Shown piece after piece: positions 26,161-35,086 of a stretch of DNA of 64,000 bases. Below the pieces are notes generated by a model, which saw only the letters and a program-made list of their open reading frames with translations, searched no databases and was not told the DNA's origin. Within the stretch, counting starts at the first letter, position 1, and every line of letters begins with the position of its first letter. The stretch is taken from contig NZ_CP084752.1 in the NCBI RefSeq assembly GCF_020535545.1, positions 3,003,501 through 3,067,500 on the forward strand, in the 5' to 3' direction. A program made the translations under genes and the position numbers. Source of the stretch: Roseateles sp. XES5. GTDB taxonomy: Bacteria; Pseudomonadota; Alphaproteobacteria; Rhizobiales; Rhizobiaceae.

Positions 26161-27009
26161 TCATGCGGCCAGCAGGGCCTGAAGCGCGGCGATGATGCGC
26201 CGGTGCTGGTGCGCATGGCGGGTGCGCACGTTGACGGCGGCATAGACGGGCTGGGCGATGGGCTCGGCCCCCGCCACCCGGCTCGCCGCGCCGGTCCGGA
26301 GCAGCCGCTTCGCATCCGCCGCCGTCACGAAGGCCGAGCCGCCGAGCTTCTGCATCAGCGCGAGGACGGCGGTCGTCTCGCCGCTGGCGATCGGCGCGGT
26401 CGAAAGATCCGGATGGGCCTGCCGGTGCAGCCGGTCGAAGGCGGGCGAATAGACGGCCTGGATATAGTCGTCCGGCGTCACGTCCTCGATGCGCGCCACC
26501 TTGTTGCTCACCATCTCGTAATGCACGTCGCCGATGCGCTCGTAATGCAGGTCCGGCAGATAGTGGGGCGTGAAGAGGATGGCGAGATCGAGGTCCCCGG
26601 CCCCGAGGTCGCGGTTCATCTGGCTGGAATAATCGACCTCCAGATAGATGGAGGTGGCCGGCAGTTCCCGGCGCACCGCCGCCAGCCAGTCGCCGGCATA
26701 ATGGGCGGCAAGGTCGTGCTGCAGGCCGATGCGCATGGAACGCTCGTAGGCGCCCGCCGTCTCCACCGCACGTGCCGCCTCGTGCCATTGATGCTGCAGG
26801 GCTTTTGCATGGTCGAGGAAGCGCAGGCCCGCCGCCGTCGGCTGGGTGCCGCCCTTGTTGCGGGCGAAGAGCTTTCGCGCGAACAGCGCCTCCAGCGCAT
26901 TGATGCGATGGGTGACCGTCGATTGCGTGATGTTGAGCCGCTCCGCCGTGCGGTTGAAATTGCGGGTTTCCATCAGGTCCAGGAATGTCTCAATCAGGAT
27001 GATTTGCAT
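26161..27009 (-). CDS. LysR-family transcriptional regulator
   Basis: Regulator of 282 residues: N-terminal winged helix (FLDLMETRNFNRTAERLNIT, QSTVTHRINALE) and a periplasmic-binding-protein-like effector domain. It is divergent from the dimethylglycine-dehydrogenase-like/methyltransferase operon that starts at 27139. The intergenic region holds the dyad TAATCGATATTGTCGATTA, which fits a LysR T-N11-A site, so this protein is the likely activator of that operon. The effector is unknown; betaine, dimethylglycine or a related methylamine would fit. Confidence 0.93.
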   Translation of the reverse strand: MQIILIETFLDLMETRNFNRTAERLNITQSTVTHRINALEALFARKLFARNKGGTQPTAAGLRFLDHAKALQHQWHEAARAVETAGAYERSMRIGLQHDLAAHYAGDWLAAVRRELPATSIYLEVDYSSQMNRDLGAGDLDLAILFTPHYLPDLHYERIGDVHYEMVSNKVARIEDVTPDDYIQAVYSPAFDRLHRQAHPDLSTAPIASGETTAVLALMQKLGGSAFVTAADAKRLLRTGAASRVAGAEPIAQPVYAAVNVRTRHAHQHRRIIAALQALLAA

Positions 27010-27045
27010 GAATGCGCCGCAATTTCCCTATGTTTGGTGTCAGTC

Positions 27046-27064
27046 TAATCGATATTGTCGATTA
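27046..27064. promoter_or_regulatory. LysR-type operator between divergent genes
   Basis: TAATCGATATTGTCGATTA has 7-base inverted arms around five bases and sits 37 bases from the LysR start and 75 bases from the start of the first operon gene. This is the position expected for the recognition site of a divergently transcribed LysR regulator. Confidence 0.65.
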
Positions 27065-27138
27065 ATAAAGCGGCTTCCATCCGCTTGCCGCCCGGCGCTT
27101 TGGTTGCCACAAATCCCCGTCAAAGAAGGGGATCGAGA

Positions 27139-29589
27139 ATGTCCGCACTGCCAAGCCATGCCCGGGTCGTCATTATCGGCGGAGGCGCCGTGGGCGCGTC
27201 GGCGCTCTATCATCTGGCGAAGGCCGGATGGACGGACTGCGTGCTCCTGGAAAAGAACGAGCTGACGGCCGGCTCCACCTGGCATGCCGCCGGCAATGTG
27301 CCGACCTTCTCGTCGTCCTGGTCGATCATGAACATGCAGCGCTATTCGGCCTCGCTCTACCGCGAGCTTGGCGCGCTGGTCGACTATCCCATGAACTACC
27401 ATGTGACGGGCTCGATCCGTCTCGGCCACTCCAAGGAGCGCCTGCAGGAGTTCAAGCGCGTCGTCGGCATGGGCCGCTATCAGGGCATGGACCTCGATAT
27501 CCTCTCGCCGGACGAGATGCGCGGCAAATATCCCTTCCTCGAGACGCACGATCTCACCGGCGCGCTCTACGACCCCTATGACGGTGATATCGACCCCGCC
27601 CAGCTGACGCAGGCGCTCGCCAAGGGCGCGCGCGACATGGGCGCGAAGATCTTCCGCTTCTGCCCGGCGACCGGCGCGCGCCGCGAGGGCGAGGAATGGG
27701 TGATCTCCACGCCGCAGGGCGAGATCCGCTGCGAGAAGGTCGTCAACGCCGCCGGCTATTATGCCCGCGAGGTCGGCAAATGGTTCGGCCGCGACGTGCC
27801 GATGATGGTGATGAGCCATCAATACATGCTGTTCGAGGAAATCCCGGAACTGGCCGCCTGGTCGCGGGAGGCCGGCCACAAGCTGCCGCTGCTGCGCGAC
27901 GTCGATTCGTCCTACTATCTCCGGCAGGAAAAGACGGGCATGAACCTCGGCCCTTACGAGCGGAACTGCAAGGCGCACTGGGTGACGCCCGACGATCCGA
28001 TGCCGGACGATTTCTCCTTCCAGCTCTTCCCCGACGATCTCGACCGGCTCGAATGGTATCTCAACGACGCCGTTGAGCGCGTGCCGATCCTCGGCACGGC
28101 GGGCCTTTCGCGCATGATCAATGGGCCCATTCCCTATGCGCCCGACGGCAATCCGCTGCTCGGCCCGATGCCGGGCGTGCCGAATGCCTTTGAGGCCTGC
28201 GTCTTCACCTTCGGCATCTGCCAGGCGGGCGGGGCCGGCAAGGTGCTGGCGGAATGGGTGACGGAGGGCGAGACGGAATGGGACATGTGGTCCTGCGATC
28301 CGCGCCGCTATACGGCCTTTGCCGCCGACAAGGACTATTGCGTCGCCAAGGGCATGGAAATCTACGGCCACGAATATGCCATGCATTTCCCCAAGCACGC
28401 CTGGCCGGCGGGACGCGACCGGAAACTGTCGCCGATCCACGACCGCATCAAGGCGCTCGGCGGCCAGTTCAAACCCTATAACGGCTGGGAACGCGCCAAC
28501 TGGTACGCGCAGCCCGGCGACGACCTTTCCGAGGCGTCGACGCAGACCTGGAACCGCGAGGGACCGTGGCGCCCGCGCATCGAGGAAGAGTGCCGCGCCG
28601 TCGCCGAGGCCGCCGGCATCCTCGACCTTCCCGGCTTTTCGCGCTTCCGCGTCAAGGGGGAGGGCGCGACGGCCTGGCTCTCCACGCTCATCACCGGCAA
28701 GGTGCCGAAGCCCGGCCGCATCGGCCTTGCCTATTTCTCCGACGACAAGGGCCGCATCGTCACGGAAATGTCCGTCATGATGCTGGCGGAGGACTTCTTC
28801 TTCCTCATCACCGCCGCGACCGCGCAGGCGCACGATTTCGAGTGGTTGCAGAAACATCTGCCGAAGAACCCGGCCTTCACGCTCGACGATGTGACGGAAA
28901 ATTTCTCCTGCCAGATCCTTTCCGGCCCCAGGTCGCGCGCCATCCTTTCCGAGGTCTGCAAGGCCGATCTCACCATGCCCTGGCTCACCCATCAGCCGGT
29001 GGAGATCGCCGGCCGCTGGTGCCAGCTGGTGCGCGTCTCCTTCGCCGGCGAACTCGGCTGGGAAATCCACACCAAGGTCGAGGACACGGCGGTCATCTTC
29101 GACGCCGTCTGGGCGGCGGGCCAGGCCCATGGCCTGAAGCCGTTCGGCATGGAAGCGCTCGACAGCCTGCGCATCGAGAAGGGCTATCGCGCCTGGAAGG
29201 GCGATCTGTCGACCGACTACACCATCCTGCAGGGTGGCCTCGACCGCTTCGTCGACTGGGCGAAGCCCGATTTCAAGGGCAAGGCGGCGCTGGAGCGCGA
29301 GAAGCAGCAGGGCGTGAGCAAGCGTTTCGTGCTGCTGACGGTCGATGCCGGCGAATGCGACGCGCCCTACATGTCGACGCTCTGGCACGGCGGCAAGGTG
29401 GTGGGTGAAACCACTTCCGGCAACTGGGGCTACCGCACCGGCAAATCCATCGCGCTCGGCATGCTGCGCGCCGACCTCGCCGTGCCCGGCAGCGAGATCG
29501 AGGTGGAAATCTACGGCGACCGCTTCAAGGCGACCGTCCAGCCGGACGGACCGCTCTTCGACCCCAACAATGAAAGACTGCGCGCATGA
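27139..29589 (+). CDS. dimethylglycine-dehydrogenase-like flavoprotein (DAO + GcvT)
   Basis: Two-part enzyme of 816 residues. N-terminal FAD domain of the DAO type with GGGAVGASALYHLAKAG at about residues 14-30 and STWHAAGN, whose His is the residue that carries covalent FAD in dimethylglycine and sarcosine dehydrogenases. A middle linking domain follows, then a C-terminal aminomethyltransferase (GcvT) fold (FSRFRVKGEGATAWLSTLIT; GELGWEIHT; DSLRIEKGYRAWKGDL) that binds tetrahydrofolate in relatives. It would demethylate an N-methylated glycine or betaine derivative and pass the carbon to folate. ATG 27139 has AAGGGGAT upstream; an in-frame extension to 27055 lies in the promoter. First gene of a four-gene operon. 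Confidence 0.92.
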   Translation: MSALPSHARVVIIGGGAVGASALYHLAKAGWTDCVLLEKNELTAGSTWHAAGNVPTFSSSWSIMNMQRYSASLYRELGALVDYPMNYHVTGSIRLGHSKERLQEFKRVVGMGRYQGMDLDILSPDEMRGKYPFLETHDLTGALYDPYDGDIDPAQLTQALAKGARDMGAKIFRFCPATGARREGEEWVISTPQGEIRCEKVVNAAGYYAREVGKWFGRDVPMMVMSHQYMLFEEIPELAAWSREAGHKLPLLRDVDSSYYLRQEKTGMNLGPYERNCKAHWVTPDDPMPDDFSFQLFPDDLDRLEWYLNDAVERVPILGTAGLSRMINGPIPYAPDGNPLLGPMPGVPNAFEACVFTFGICQAGGAGKVLAEWVTEGETEWDMWSCDPRRYTAFAADKDYCVAKGMEIYGHEYAMHFPKHAWPAGRDRKLSPIHDRIKALGGQFKPYNGWERANWYAQPGDDLSEASTQTWNREGPWRPRIEEECRAVAEAAGILDLPGFSRFRVKGEGATAWLSTLITGKVPKPGRIGLAYFSDDKGRIVTEMSVMMLAEDFFFLITAATAQAHDFEWLQKHLPKNPAFTLDDVTENFSCQILSGPRSRAILSEVCKADLTMPWLTHQPVEIAGRWCQLVRVSFAGELGWEIHTKVEDTAVIFDAVWAAGQAHGLKPFGMEALDSLRIEKGYRAWKGDLSTDYTILQGGLDRFVDWAKPDFKGKAALEREKQQGVSKRFVLLTVDAGECDAPYMSTLWHGGKVVGETTSGNWGYRTGKSIALGMLRADLAVPGSEIEVEIYGDRFKATVQPDGPLFDPNNERLRA

Positions 29590-32033
29590 GCAAGCCCATT
29601 CCCTCCAAGGCGAGAGCCGTCATCATCGGCGGCGGCGTGTCCGGCTGCTCGGTCGCCTATCACCTTGCCAAACTCGGCTGGACGGATGTGGTTCTGCTCG
29701 AACGCAAGCAGCTTACATGCGGCACGACCTGGCACGCCGCCGGCCTCATCGGCCAGCTCCGCGCCTCGCAGAACATGACGCGGCTCGCGAAATATTCCGC
29801 CGACCTCTATGTCAAGCTCGAAGCCGAGACCGGCATCGGCACGGGCATGCGCCAGTGCGGCTCGATGACCGTGGCGCTGACCGAGGAGCGCAAGGAGGAA
29901 ATCTACCGCCAGGCCTCGCTGGCCCGCGCCTTCGACATCGATGTGCGCGAGATCACCGTCGACGAGGTGAAGGGTCTCTATCCGCATCTCAACACGGCCG
30001 ACGTGAAGGCCGCCGTGCACCTGCCGCTCGACGGCCAGTGCGACCCGGCCAATATCGCCATGGCGCTTGCCAAGGGCGCGCGGCAGAACGGCGCGACGGT
30101 GATCGAGGGCGTCAAGGTGACGTCGGTGCTGACGAAGGACGGCCGTGTGACGGGCGTCACCTGCGAGCATAACGGCGAGACCTTCACCATCGAGACGGAG
30201 AATGTCGTCAACGCCGCCGGCATGTGGGGGCGCACGCTCGCCGACATGTCGGGCGTCACGCTGCCGCTGCATGCCTGCGAGCATTTCTACATCGTCACCG
30301 AGCCGATCCCGAACCTCCAGCGCCTCCCGGTGCTGCGCGTGCCGGACGAATGCACCTATTACAAGGAGGATGCCGGCAAGATGCTGATCGGCGCCTTCGA
30401 GCTGAAGGCCAAGCCCTGGGGCATGGACGGCATCAGCGAGAACTTCTGCTTCGACCAGCTGCCGGAGGACTTCGACCACTTCCAGCCGATCCTCGAAAAC
30501 GCCATCAATCGCATGCCGATGCTGGAAACCGCCGGCATCCACACCTTCTTCAACGGCCCGGAAAGCTTCACGCCCGACGACCGCTACTATCTCGGCGAAG
30601 CCCCGCAACTGAAGGGCTACTGGGTCGCCGCCGGCTACAATTCCATCGGCATCGTCTCCTCCGGCGGCGCGGGCATGGCGCTCGCCCAGTGGATGAACGA
30701 TGGCGAGCCGCCCTTCGATCTGTGGGAAGTGGATATCCGCCGCGCCCAGCCGTTCCAGCGCAACCGCGCCTATCTGAAGGACCGCGTCTCCGAAACGCTC
30801 GGCCTGCTCTATGCCGACCATTTTCCCTATCGCCAGATGGCGACGGCCCGCGGCGTGCGCCGCTCGCCGCTGCACGAGCACCTGAAGGCGCGCGGCGCGG
30901 TCTTCGGCGAGGTTGCCGGATGGGAACGCGCCAACTGGTTCGCCAAGGACGGCCAGGAGCGGGAATACCGCTATTCCTGGAAGCGGCAGAACTGGTTCGA
31001 GAACCAGAAGGAAGAGCACCTTGCCGTGCGCAACGGCGTCGGCCTCTTCGACATGACCTCCTTCGGCAAGATCCGCGTGGAAGGCCGCGATGCGCTCGCC
31101 TTCCTGCAAAGGCTCTGCGCCAATCAGATGGACGTCGCCTCCGGCAAGATCGTCTATACGCAGATGCTCAATGCGCGCGGCGGCATCGAGAGCGACCTGA
31201 CGGTGACGCGCCTGTCGGAAACCGCCTTCTTCCTCGTCGTGCCCGGCGCGACGCTTCAGCGCGACCTTGCCTGGCTGCGCAAGCACCTGAAGGACGAGTT
31301 CGTCGTCATCACCGATGTGACGGCGGCCGAAAGCGTGCTCTGCGTCATGGGACCGAAGGCGCGCGACCTCATGCAGAAGGTCAGCCCCAACGACTTCTCG
31401 AACGCCCATCATCCCTTCGCGACGGCGCGCGAGATCGAGATCGGCATGGGCCTTGCCCGCGCCCACCGTGTCACCTATGTCGGCGAACTCGGCTGGGAGC
31501 TCTATGTGTCCACCGACCAGACCGCCCATGTCTTCGAGACGCTGGAGGCGGCGGGGGCCGATGTCGGCCTGAAACTCTGTGGTCTTCACACGCTCGACAG
31601 CTGCCGCATCGAAAAGGCCTTCCGCCATTTCGGCCATGACATCACCGACGAGGATCACGTTCTGGAGGCCGGCCTCGGCTTTGCGGTGCGCACGAAGAAG
31701 GGCGATTTCATCGGCCGTGACGCCGTGCTGCGCAAGGAGGAGGAAGGCCTGAAGCGCCGCATGGTGCAATTCAGGCTCACCGATGCCGAGCCGCTGCTCT
31801 TTCACAACGAGGCGCTGGTGCGTGACGGCAGGATCGTCTCGACCATCACCTCCGGCAATTACGGCCACACTCTCGGCGGCGCCATCGGCATGGGCTACGT
31901 GCCCTGCGCGGGCGAGAGCGAGGCGGATGTGCTGGCCTCGCGCTACGAGGTCGAGATTGCCGGCGTGCGCGTGGCGGCGGAAGCCTCGCTTGCGCCGATG
32001 TACGATCCGAAAGCCGAGAGGGTACGGGCATGA
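29586..32033 (+). CDS. second dimethylglycine-dehydrogenase-like flavoprotein (DAO + GcvT)
   Basis: Protein of 815 residues with the same layout as the preceding gene product: FAD motif GGGVSGCSVAYHLAKLG, covalent-FAD His region TTWHAAGLIGQLR, linking domain and GcvT-like C-terminus (GELGWELYVSTDQ; DSCRIEKAFRHFGHDI). The start ATG overlaps the previous stop. The two are clearly diverged paralogues and not a recent duplication. They could act on successive substrates, such as dimethylglycine then sarcosine, or form a hetero-oligomer. Folate is the likely one-carbon acceptor. Exact substrates are inferred from family and operon. Confidence 0.92.
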   Translation: MSKPIPSKARAVIIGGGVSGCSVAYHLAKLGWTDVVLLERKQLTCGTTWHAAGLIGQLRASQNMTRLAKYSADLYVKLEAETGIGTGMRQCGSMTVALTEERKEEIYRQASLARAFDIDVREITVDEVKGLYPHLNTADVKAAVHLPLDGQCDPANIAMALAKGARQNGATVIEGVKVTSVLTKDGRVTGVTCEHNGETFTIETENVVNAAGMWGRTLADMSGVTLPLHACEHFYIVTEPIPNLQRLPVLRVPDECTYYKEDAGKMLIGAFELKAKPWGMDGISENFCFDQLPEDFDHFQPILENAINRMPMLETAGIHTFFNGPESFTPDDRYYLGEAPQLKGYWVAAGYNSIGIVSSGGAGMALAQWMNDGEPPFDLWEVDIRRAQPFQRNRAYLKDRVSETLGLLYADHFPYRQMATARGVRRSPLHEHLKARGAVFGEVAGWERANWFAKDGQEREYRYSWKRQNWFENQKEEHLAVRNGVGLFDMTSFGKIRVEGRDALAFLQRLCANQMDVASGKIVYTQMLNARGGIESDLTVTRLSETAFFLVVPGATLQRDLAWLRKHLKDEFVVITDVTAAESVLCVMGPKARDLMQKVSPNDFSNAHHPFATAREIEIGMGLARAHRVTYVGELGWELYVSTDQTAHVFETLEAAGADVGLKLCGLHTLDSCRIEKAFRHFGHDITDEDHVLEAGLGFAVRTKKGDFIGRDAVLRKEEEGLKRRMVQFRLTDAEPLLFHNEALVRDGRIVSTITSGNYGHTLGGAIGMGYVPCAGESEADVLASRYEVEIAGVRVAAEASLAPMYDPKAERVRA

Positions 32034-32875
32034 CCAGCCTCGCCGAACGCCACCAGCGCTTCCATGACCTCCATCAGACGGGCTGCTTCGTCATCCCGAA
32101 CCCGTGGGACATGGGCTCCGCCCGCATGATGGCGGCGTCCGGCGCGGTGGCGCTTGCCACCACCTCCGCCGGTTTCGCCTTCACGCTCGGCCGGCCCGAC
32201 ATGGGCCGCGTGACGCGCGAGGAAGCGCTGAAGCATGCGGAAGACCTGGTGCGCGCCACGCCGCTTCCCGTCTCCGGCGATTTCGAGAACGGTTTTGCCG
32301 ACGCGCCGGACGATCTGGCCGAGACGATCCGCCTTGCCGCCGAAGCGGGCCTTTCCGGCTGCTCCATCGAGGATACGCGGATGGTCGAGGGCAACCCGGC
32401 CTATGGTTTCGATCTCGCCGTGGACCGTATTCGCGCCGCCGCGGATGCCGCCCGCTCGCTCGGGCGGCCCTTCGTGCTGTGCGCCCGGGCCGACGGCGTG
32501 ATGAACGGTGTCTACGATCTCGACGAGGCCATCCGCCGCATCCAGGCCTTCGAGAAGGCGGGCGCGGACCTGCTCTATATCCCGGTGCCGCCGGGCGAGG
32601 CGGAGTTGCGCCGCGTGGTGCAATCGGTCGCAAAACCGGTCAACGCGCTTGCTGCCGGGCCGCTGCGTCAGCTCACCGTGCCGCAGCTCGCCGCCATCGG
32701 CGTGCGCCGCATTTCCCTCGGCTCGATGATCGCCCGCGTCACCCACGCGGCCATTGCCGAGCAGATGGAGGCCATCGTCAGGGATGGCAGTTTTGCAAAA
32801 TTGTCCGCCGCCGCATCGGGGGACCGGATCAATCAGATGCTCGCCGCCGGAACCGGGGATATCGGCTCGGGTTGA
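32030..32875 (+). CDS. isocitrate lyase/PEP mutase family protein
   Basis: TIM-barrel protein of 281 residues in the PEP mutase/isocitrate lyase superfamily. The conserved segments FVIPNPWDMGSARMM, VSGDFENGF (metal-binding acidic residue) and GCSIEDTRM are present. The short-lyase catalytic loop K-K-C-G-H is not visible, so it is neither isocitrate lyase nor methylisocitrate lyase; a PEP mutase-like, oxaloacetate hydrolase-like or other C-C or C-P lyase activity is possible. The start overlaps the second flavoprotein stop (ATGA), binding it firmly to the demethylation operon. Why such an enzyme is here is unclear. Confidence 0.88.
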   Translation: MTSLAERHQRFHDLHQTGCFVIPNPWDMGSARMMAASGAVALATTSAGFAFTLGRPDMGRVTREEALKHAEDLVRATPLPVSGDFENGFADAPDDLAETIRLAAEAGLSGCSIEDTRMVEGNPAYGFDLAVDRIRAAADAARSLGRPFVLCARADGVMNGVYDLDEAIRRIQAFEKAGADLLYIPVPPGEAELRRVVQSVAKPVNALAAGPLRQLTVPQLAAIGVRRISLGSMIARVTHAAIAEQMEAIVRDGSFAKLSAAASGDRINQMLAAGTGDIGSG

Positions 32876-32950
32876 GACATCAACCCCCACCCGGACAGGC
32901 AGAGCGAAACGAGACCCTTTGAGGCGCAAGCCTTCGCGCAGGAGTGAACC

Positions 32951-34492
32951 ATGACTGAAGCCGCAACGTTGACCTCCCGCCGTGCCGGCGGCCGCGCCGC
33001 CCGTGTCGCCATGCGCGCCGCGCCGCTGGCGGAAAATGTCCGTCCCGTGCGCCCCGGCCTGCCGGGCGGCCAGTACAAGCCGCTGACGGAGGCGGCCGTG
33101 CGCCGTATCCATGAGGCCGCGCTCGATGCGCTGGAGAATATCGGTCTCGCCAATGCCCCGAAATCCGGCGTCGAGATCATGACGCGCGCCGGCGCCATCC
33201 TCGGCGAGGACGGGCGCCTGCGCTTCCCGCGCGCGCTGGTCGAGGACATGCTGGCGCTCGCCGCACGGGACATCACGCTCTTCGGCCGCGACCCCAAATA
33301 CGACCTCGAGCTCTCGGGCACCCGCGTCTACTACGGCACGGCGGGCGCGGCCGTGCACATCGTCGACGTCGAGAAGCGCGAATATCGCGAATCGACGGCG
33401 AAGGACCTCTTCAATGCCGCCCAGCTCGTCCACCATCTCGACAACATCCATTTCTTCCAGCGGGCCATGGTCTGCCGCGATGTCGCCGACAACTTCCTGA
33501 TGGACATCAACACGCTCTATGGCTGCTGCGCCGGCACGTCCAAACATGTCGGCACCAGCTTCTCCGATCCCTCGCATGTCGCCGGCTGCTTCGATCTCAT
33601 CCACATGATGGCGGGCGGGGAGGACAAGTGGCGGGCGCGTCCCTTCGTGTCGAACTCCAACTGCTTCGTCGTGCCGCCGATGAAGTTCGCGGAGGAAAGC
33701 TGCATCACCATGGAAGCCTGCATCCGTGCCGGCATGCCGATCCTCCTGCTTTCGGCAGGGCAGGCGGGTGCGACGGCCCCGGCGCCGCTCGCCACCGCCA
33801 TCGTGCAGGCCGTTGCCGAGTGCCTTGCCGGCGTCGTCTATGTCAATGCCATGGCGCCCGGCCACCCGGCGATCTTCGGCACCTGGCCCTTCGTTTCCGA
33901 CCTGCGCACCGGCGCGATGTCCGGCGGCTCGGGCGAGCAGGCCCTGCTCACGGCCGGTTGCGCGCAGATGCACCAGTTCTACGGTCTGCCGGGCGGCGCT
34001 GCCGCCGGCATCGCCGACTCGAAGCTGCCCGACATGCAGGCCGGCTGGGAACAGGCGATCTCCAACGTGATGGCGGGCCTTTCCGGTCTCAACATGGTCT
34101 ATGAGTCCGTCGGCATGCATGCCTCGCTGCTCGGCTTCTGCCTGGAAAGCCTCGTGCTGGGCGACGACCTGCTCGGTCAGGTCCAGCGCTGCGTGCGCGG
34201 CATCGACGTCACGGAGGACTCCGTCTCGCTGGAGACCATGCGCTCGGTCTGCCTCGACGGCCCCGGCCACTATCTCGGCGACCCGCAGACCCTGTCGCTG
34301 ATGCAGACGGAATATGTCTATCCCGCCGTCGCCGACCGTACGAGCCCGAAGGAATGGGCCGAGATCGGTCGTCCGGATCTCGTGCTGAAGGCGATCGAGC
34401 GCAAGAACCGCATTCTCTCGGAAGCCGGCGGTCCGCTCTTCGATTTCGCGACGGACCAGGCGGTGCGCGAGAAGTTCAAGATCTATTTCTAG
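32951..34492 (+). CDS. MttB-family methyltransferase, non-pyrrolysine type
   Basis: Protein of 513 residues of the trimethylamine methyltransferase family (COG5598), full length, with no in-frame amber codon, so it belongs to the non-pyrrolysine MttB group that includes the glycine betaine methyltransferase MtgB. Family segments: LTEAAVRRIHEAALDALENI, GTAGAAVHIVDVEKREYRE, NAMAPGHPAIFGTWPFVSD and GGSGEQALLTAGCAQMHQFY. AGGAG precedes the start after a 75-base gap from the PEP-mutase-like gene. With two dimethylglycine-dehydrogenase-like genes upstream, it most likely removes the first methyl group of glycine betaine or another quaternary amine. Known relatives pass the methyl to a corrinoid protein; none is encoded here. 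Confidence 0.9.
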   Translation: MTEAATLTSRRAGGRAARVAMRAAPLAENVRPVRPGLPGGQYKPLTEAAVRRIHEAALDALENIGLANAPKSGVEIMTRAGAILGEDGRLRFPRALVEDMLALAARDITLFGRDPKYDLELSGTRVYYGTAGAAVHIVDVEKREYRESTAKDLFNAAQLVHHLDNIHFFQRAMVCRDVADNFLMDINTLYGCCAGTSKHVGTSFSDPSHVAGCFDLIHMMAGGEDKWRARPFVSNSNCFVVPPMKFAEESCITMEACIRAGMPILLLSAGQAGATAPAPLATAIVQAVAECLAGVVYVNAMAPGHPAIFGTWPFVSDLRTGAMSGGSGEQALLTAGCAQMHQFYGLPGGAAAGIADSKLPDMQAGWEQAISNVMAGLSGLNMVYESVGMHASLLGFCLESLVLGDDLLGQVQRCVRGIDVTEDSVSLETMRSVCLDGPGHYLGDPQTLSLMQTEYVYPAVADRTSPKEWAEIGRPDLVLKAIERKNRILSEAGGPLFDFATDQAVREKFKIYF

Positions 34493-34497
34493 ATCAT

Positions 34498-34529
34498 TTC
34501 CAGCCGAGGCCTTGTCGCTTCGGCTGGAA
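34498..34529. terminator. bidirectional hairpin between convergent genes
   Basis: TTCCAGCCGA pairs with TCGGCTGGAA (one mismatch allowed at the loop end) in the 40-base gap between the methyltransferase and Lrp genes. It lacks a long T-run but is well placed to end both transcripts. Confidence 0.55.
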
Positions 34530-34532
34530 TGT

Positions 34533-34976
34533 TCAGGCCCTGCGGTCGAAATGGGTGCGCAGCGATACGTGCGTCTGCACGGTCGCGATGCCCGGCGTCG
34601 TCGCGATCTGGCGGCGCACGGTGTCGAGTTCGGCATTGGACGCGCATTCGACGAGCAGCATCAGGTCCGTCGATCCGGCCAGCGACCAGCAGGTTACGAC
34701 ATTCGGAATGCCGGTAAGATGCGGCACGATGTGATCGCAACTGCGGCCCTGCTGGAAACCGACGGCGATCAGTGCCTCGACGCCCGGCCGCTCCCGGTCG
34801 ATGCCGAGTTTCACCGTGTAACCGGCAATCACGCCCCTGGCCTCCAGCCGGCGGATGCGCTCGTGCACCGCGCTGCGGGAGAGTCCGCTGTGGCGCGCCA
34901 GTTCCACGAGGCTCTGGCGGGCATCGGCGCGCAGCGCCGCGAGCAGAAGCCTGTCCTTGTCATCCAGTTCGTTCAT
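34533..34976 (-). CDS. Lrp/AsnC-family transcriptional regulator
   Basis: Regulator of 147 residues: N-terminal helix-turn-helix (LDDKDRLLLAALRADAR, LVELARHSGLSRSAVHERIRRL) and C-terminal RAM/AsnC ligand domain (VVTCWSLAGSTDLMLLVE; IATVQTHVSLRT). Divergent from the cysteine hydrolase gene, which it probably regulates in response to an amino acid. Convergent with the methyltransferase operon, so a role there is possible but less direct. Confidence 0.93.
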   Translation of the reverse strand: MNELDDKDRLLLAALRADARQSLVELARHSGLSRSAVHERIRRLEARGVIAGYTVKLGIDRERPGVEALIAVGFQQGRSCDHIVPHLTGIPNVVTCWSLAGSTDLMLLVECASNAELDTVRRQIATTPGIATVQTHVSLRTHFDRRA

Positions 34977-35086
34977 CCGGAAAATTCTCCCTGTTGCCGG
35001 ACGGATGTCCTGTTCTCCGTCACCTTGCTGCGCGAAACCGGATGGAAAAGCAACTATTCGTCGATCATCAGCTCAAGGAGAGATCG

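Noticed and set aside
34487..34530. Possible pyrrolysine read-through of the terminal TAG in the MttB-family gene
   Set aside because: The protein is already full length at 513 residues, the TAG is at the very end and is followed directly by a hairpin. Pyrrolysine in true MttB is internal.
31943..34636. Minus-strand open frame of 897 codons
   Set aside because: Antisense shadow of the PEP-mutase-family and MttB-family genes.
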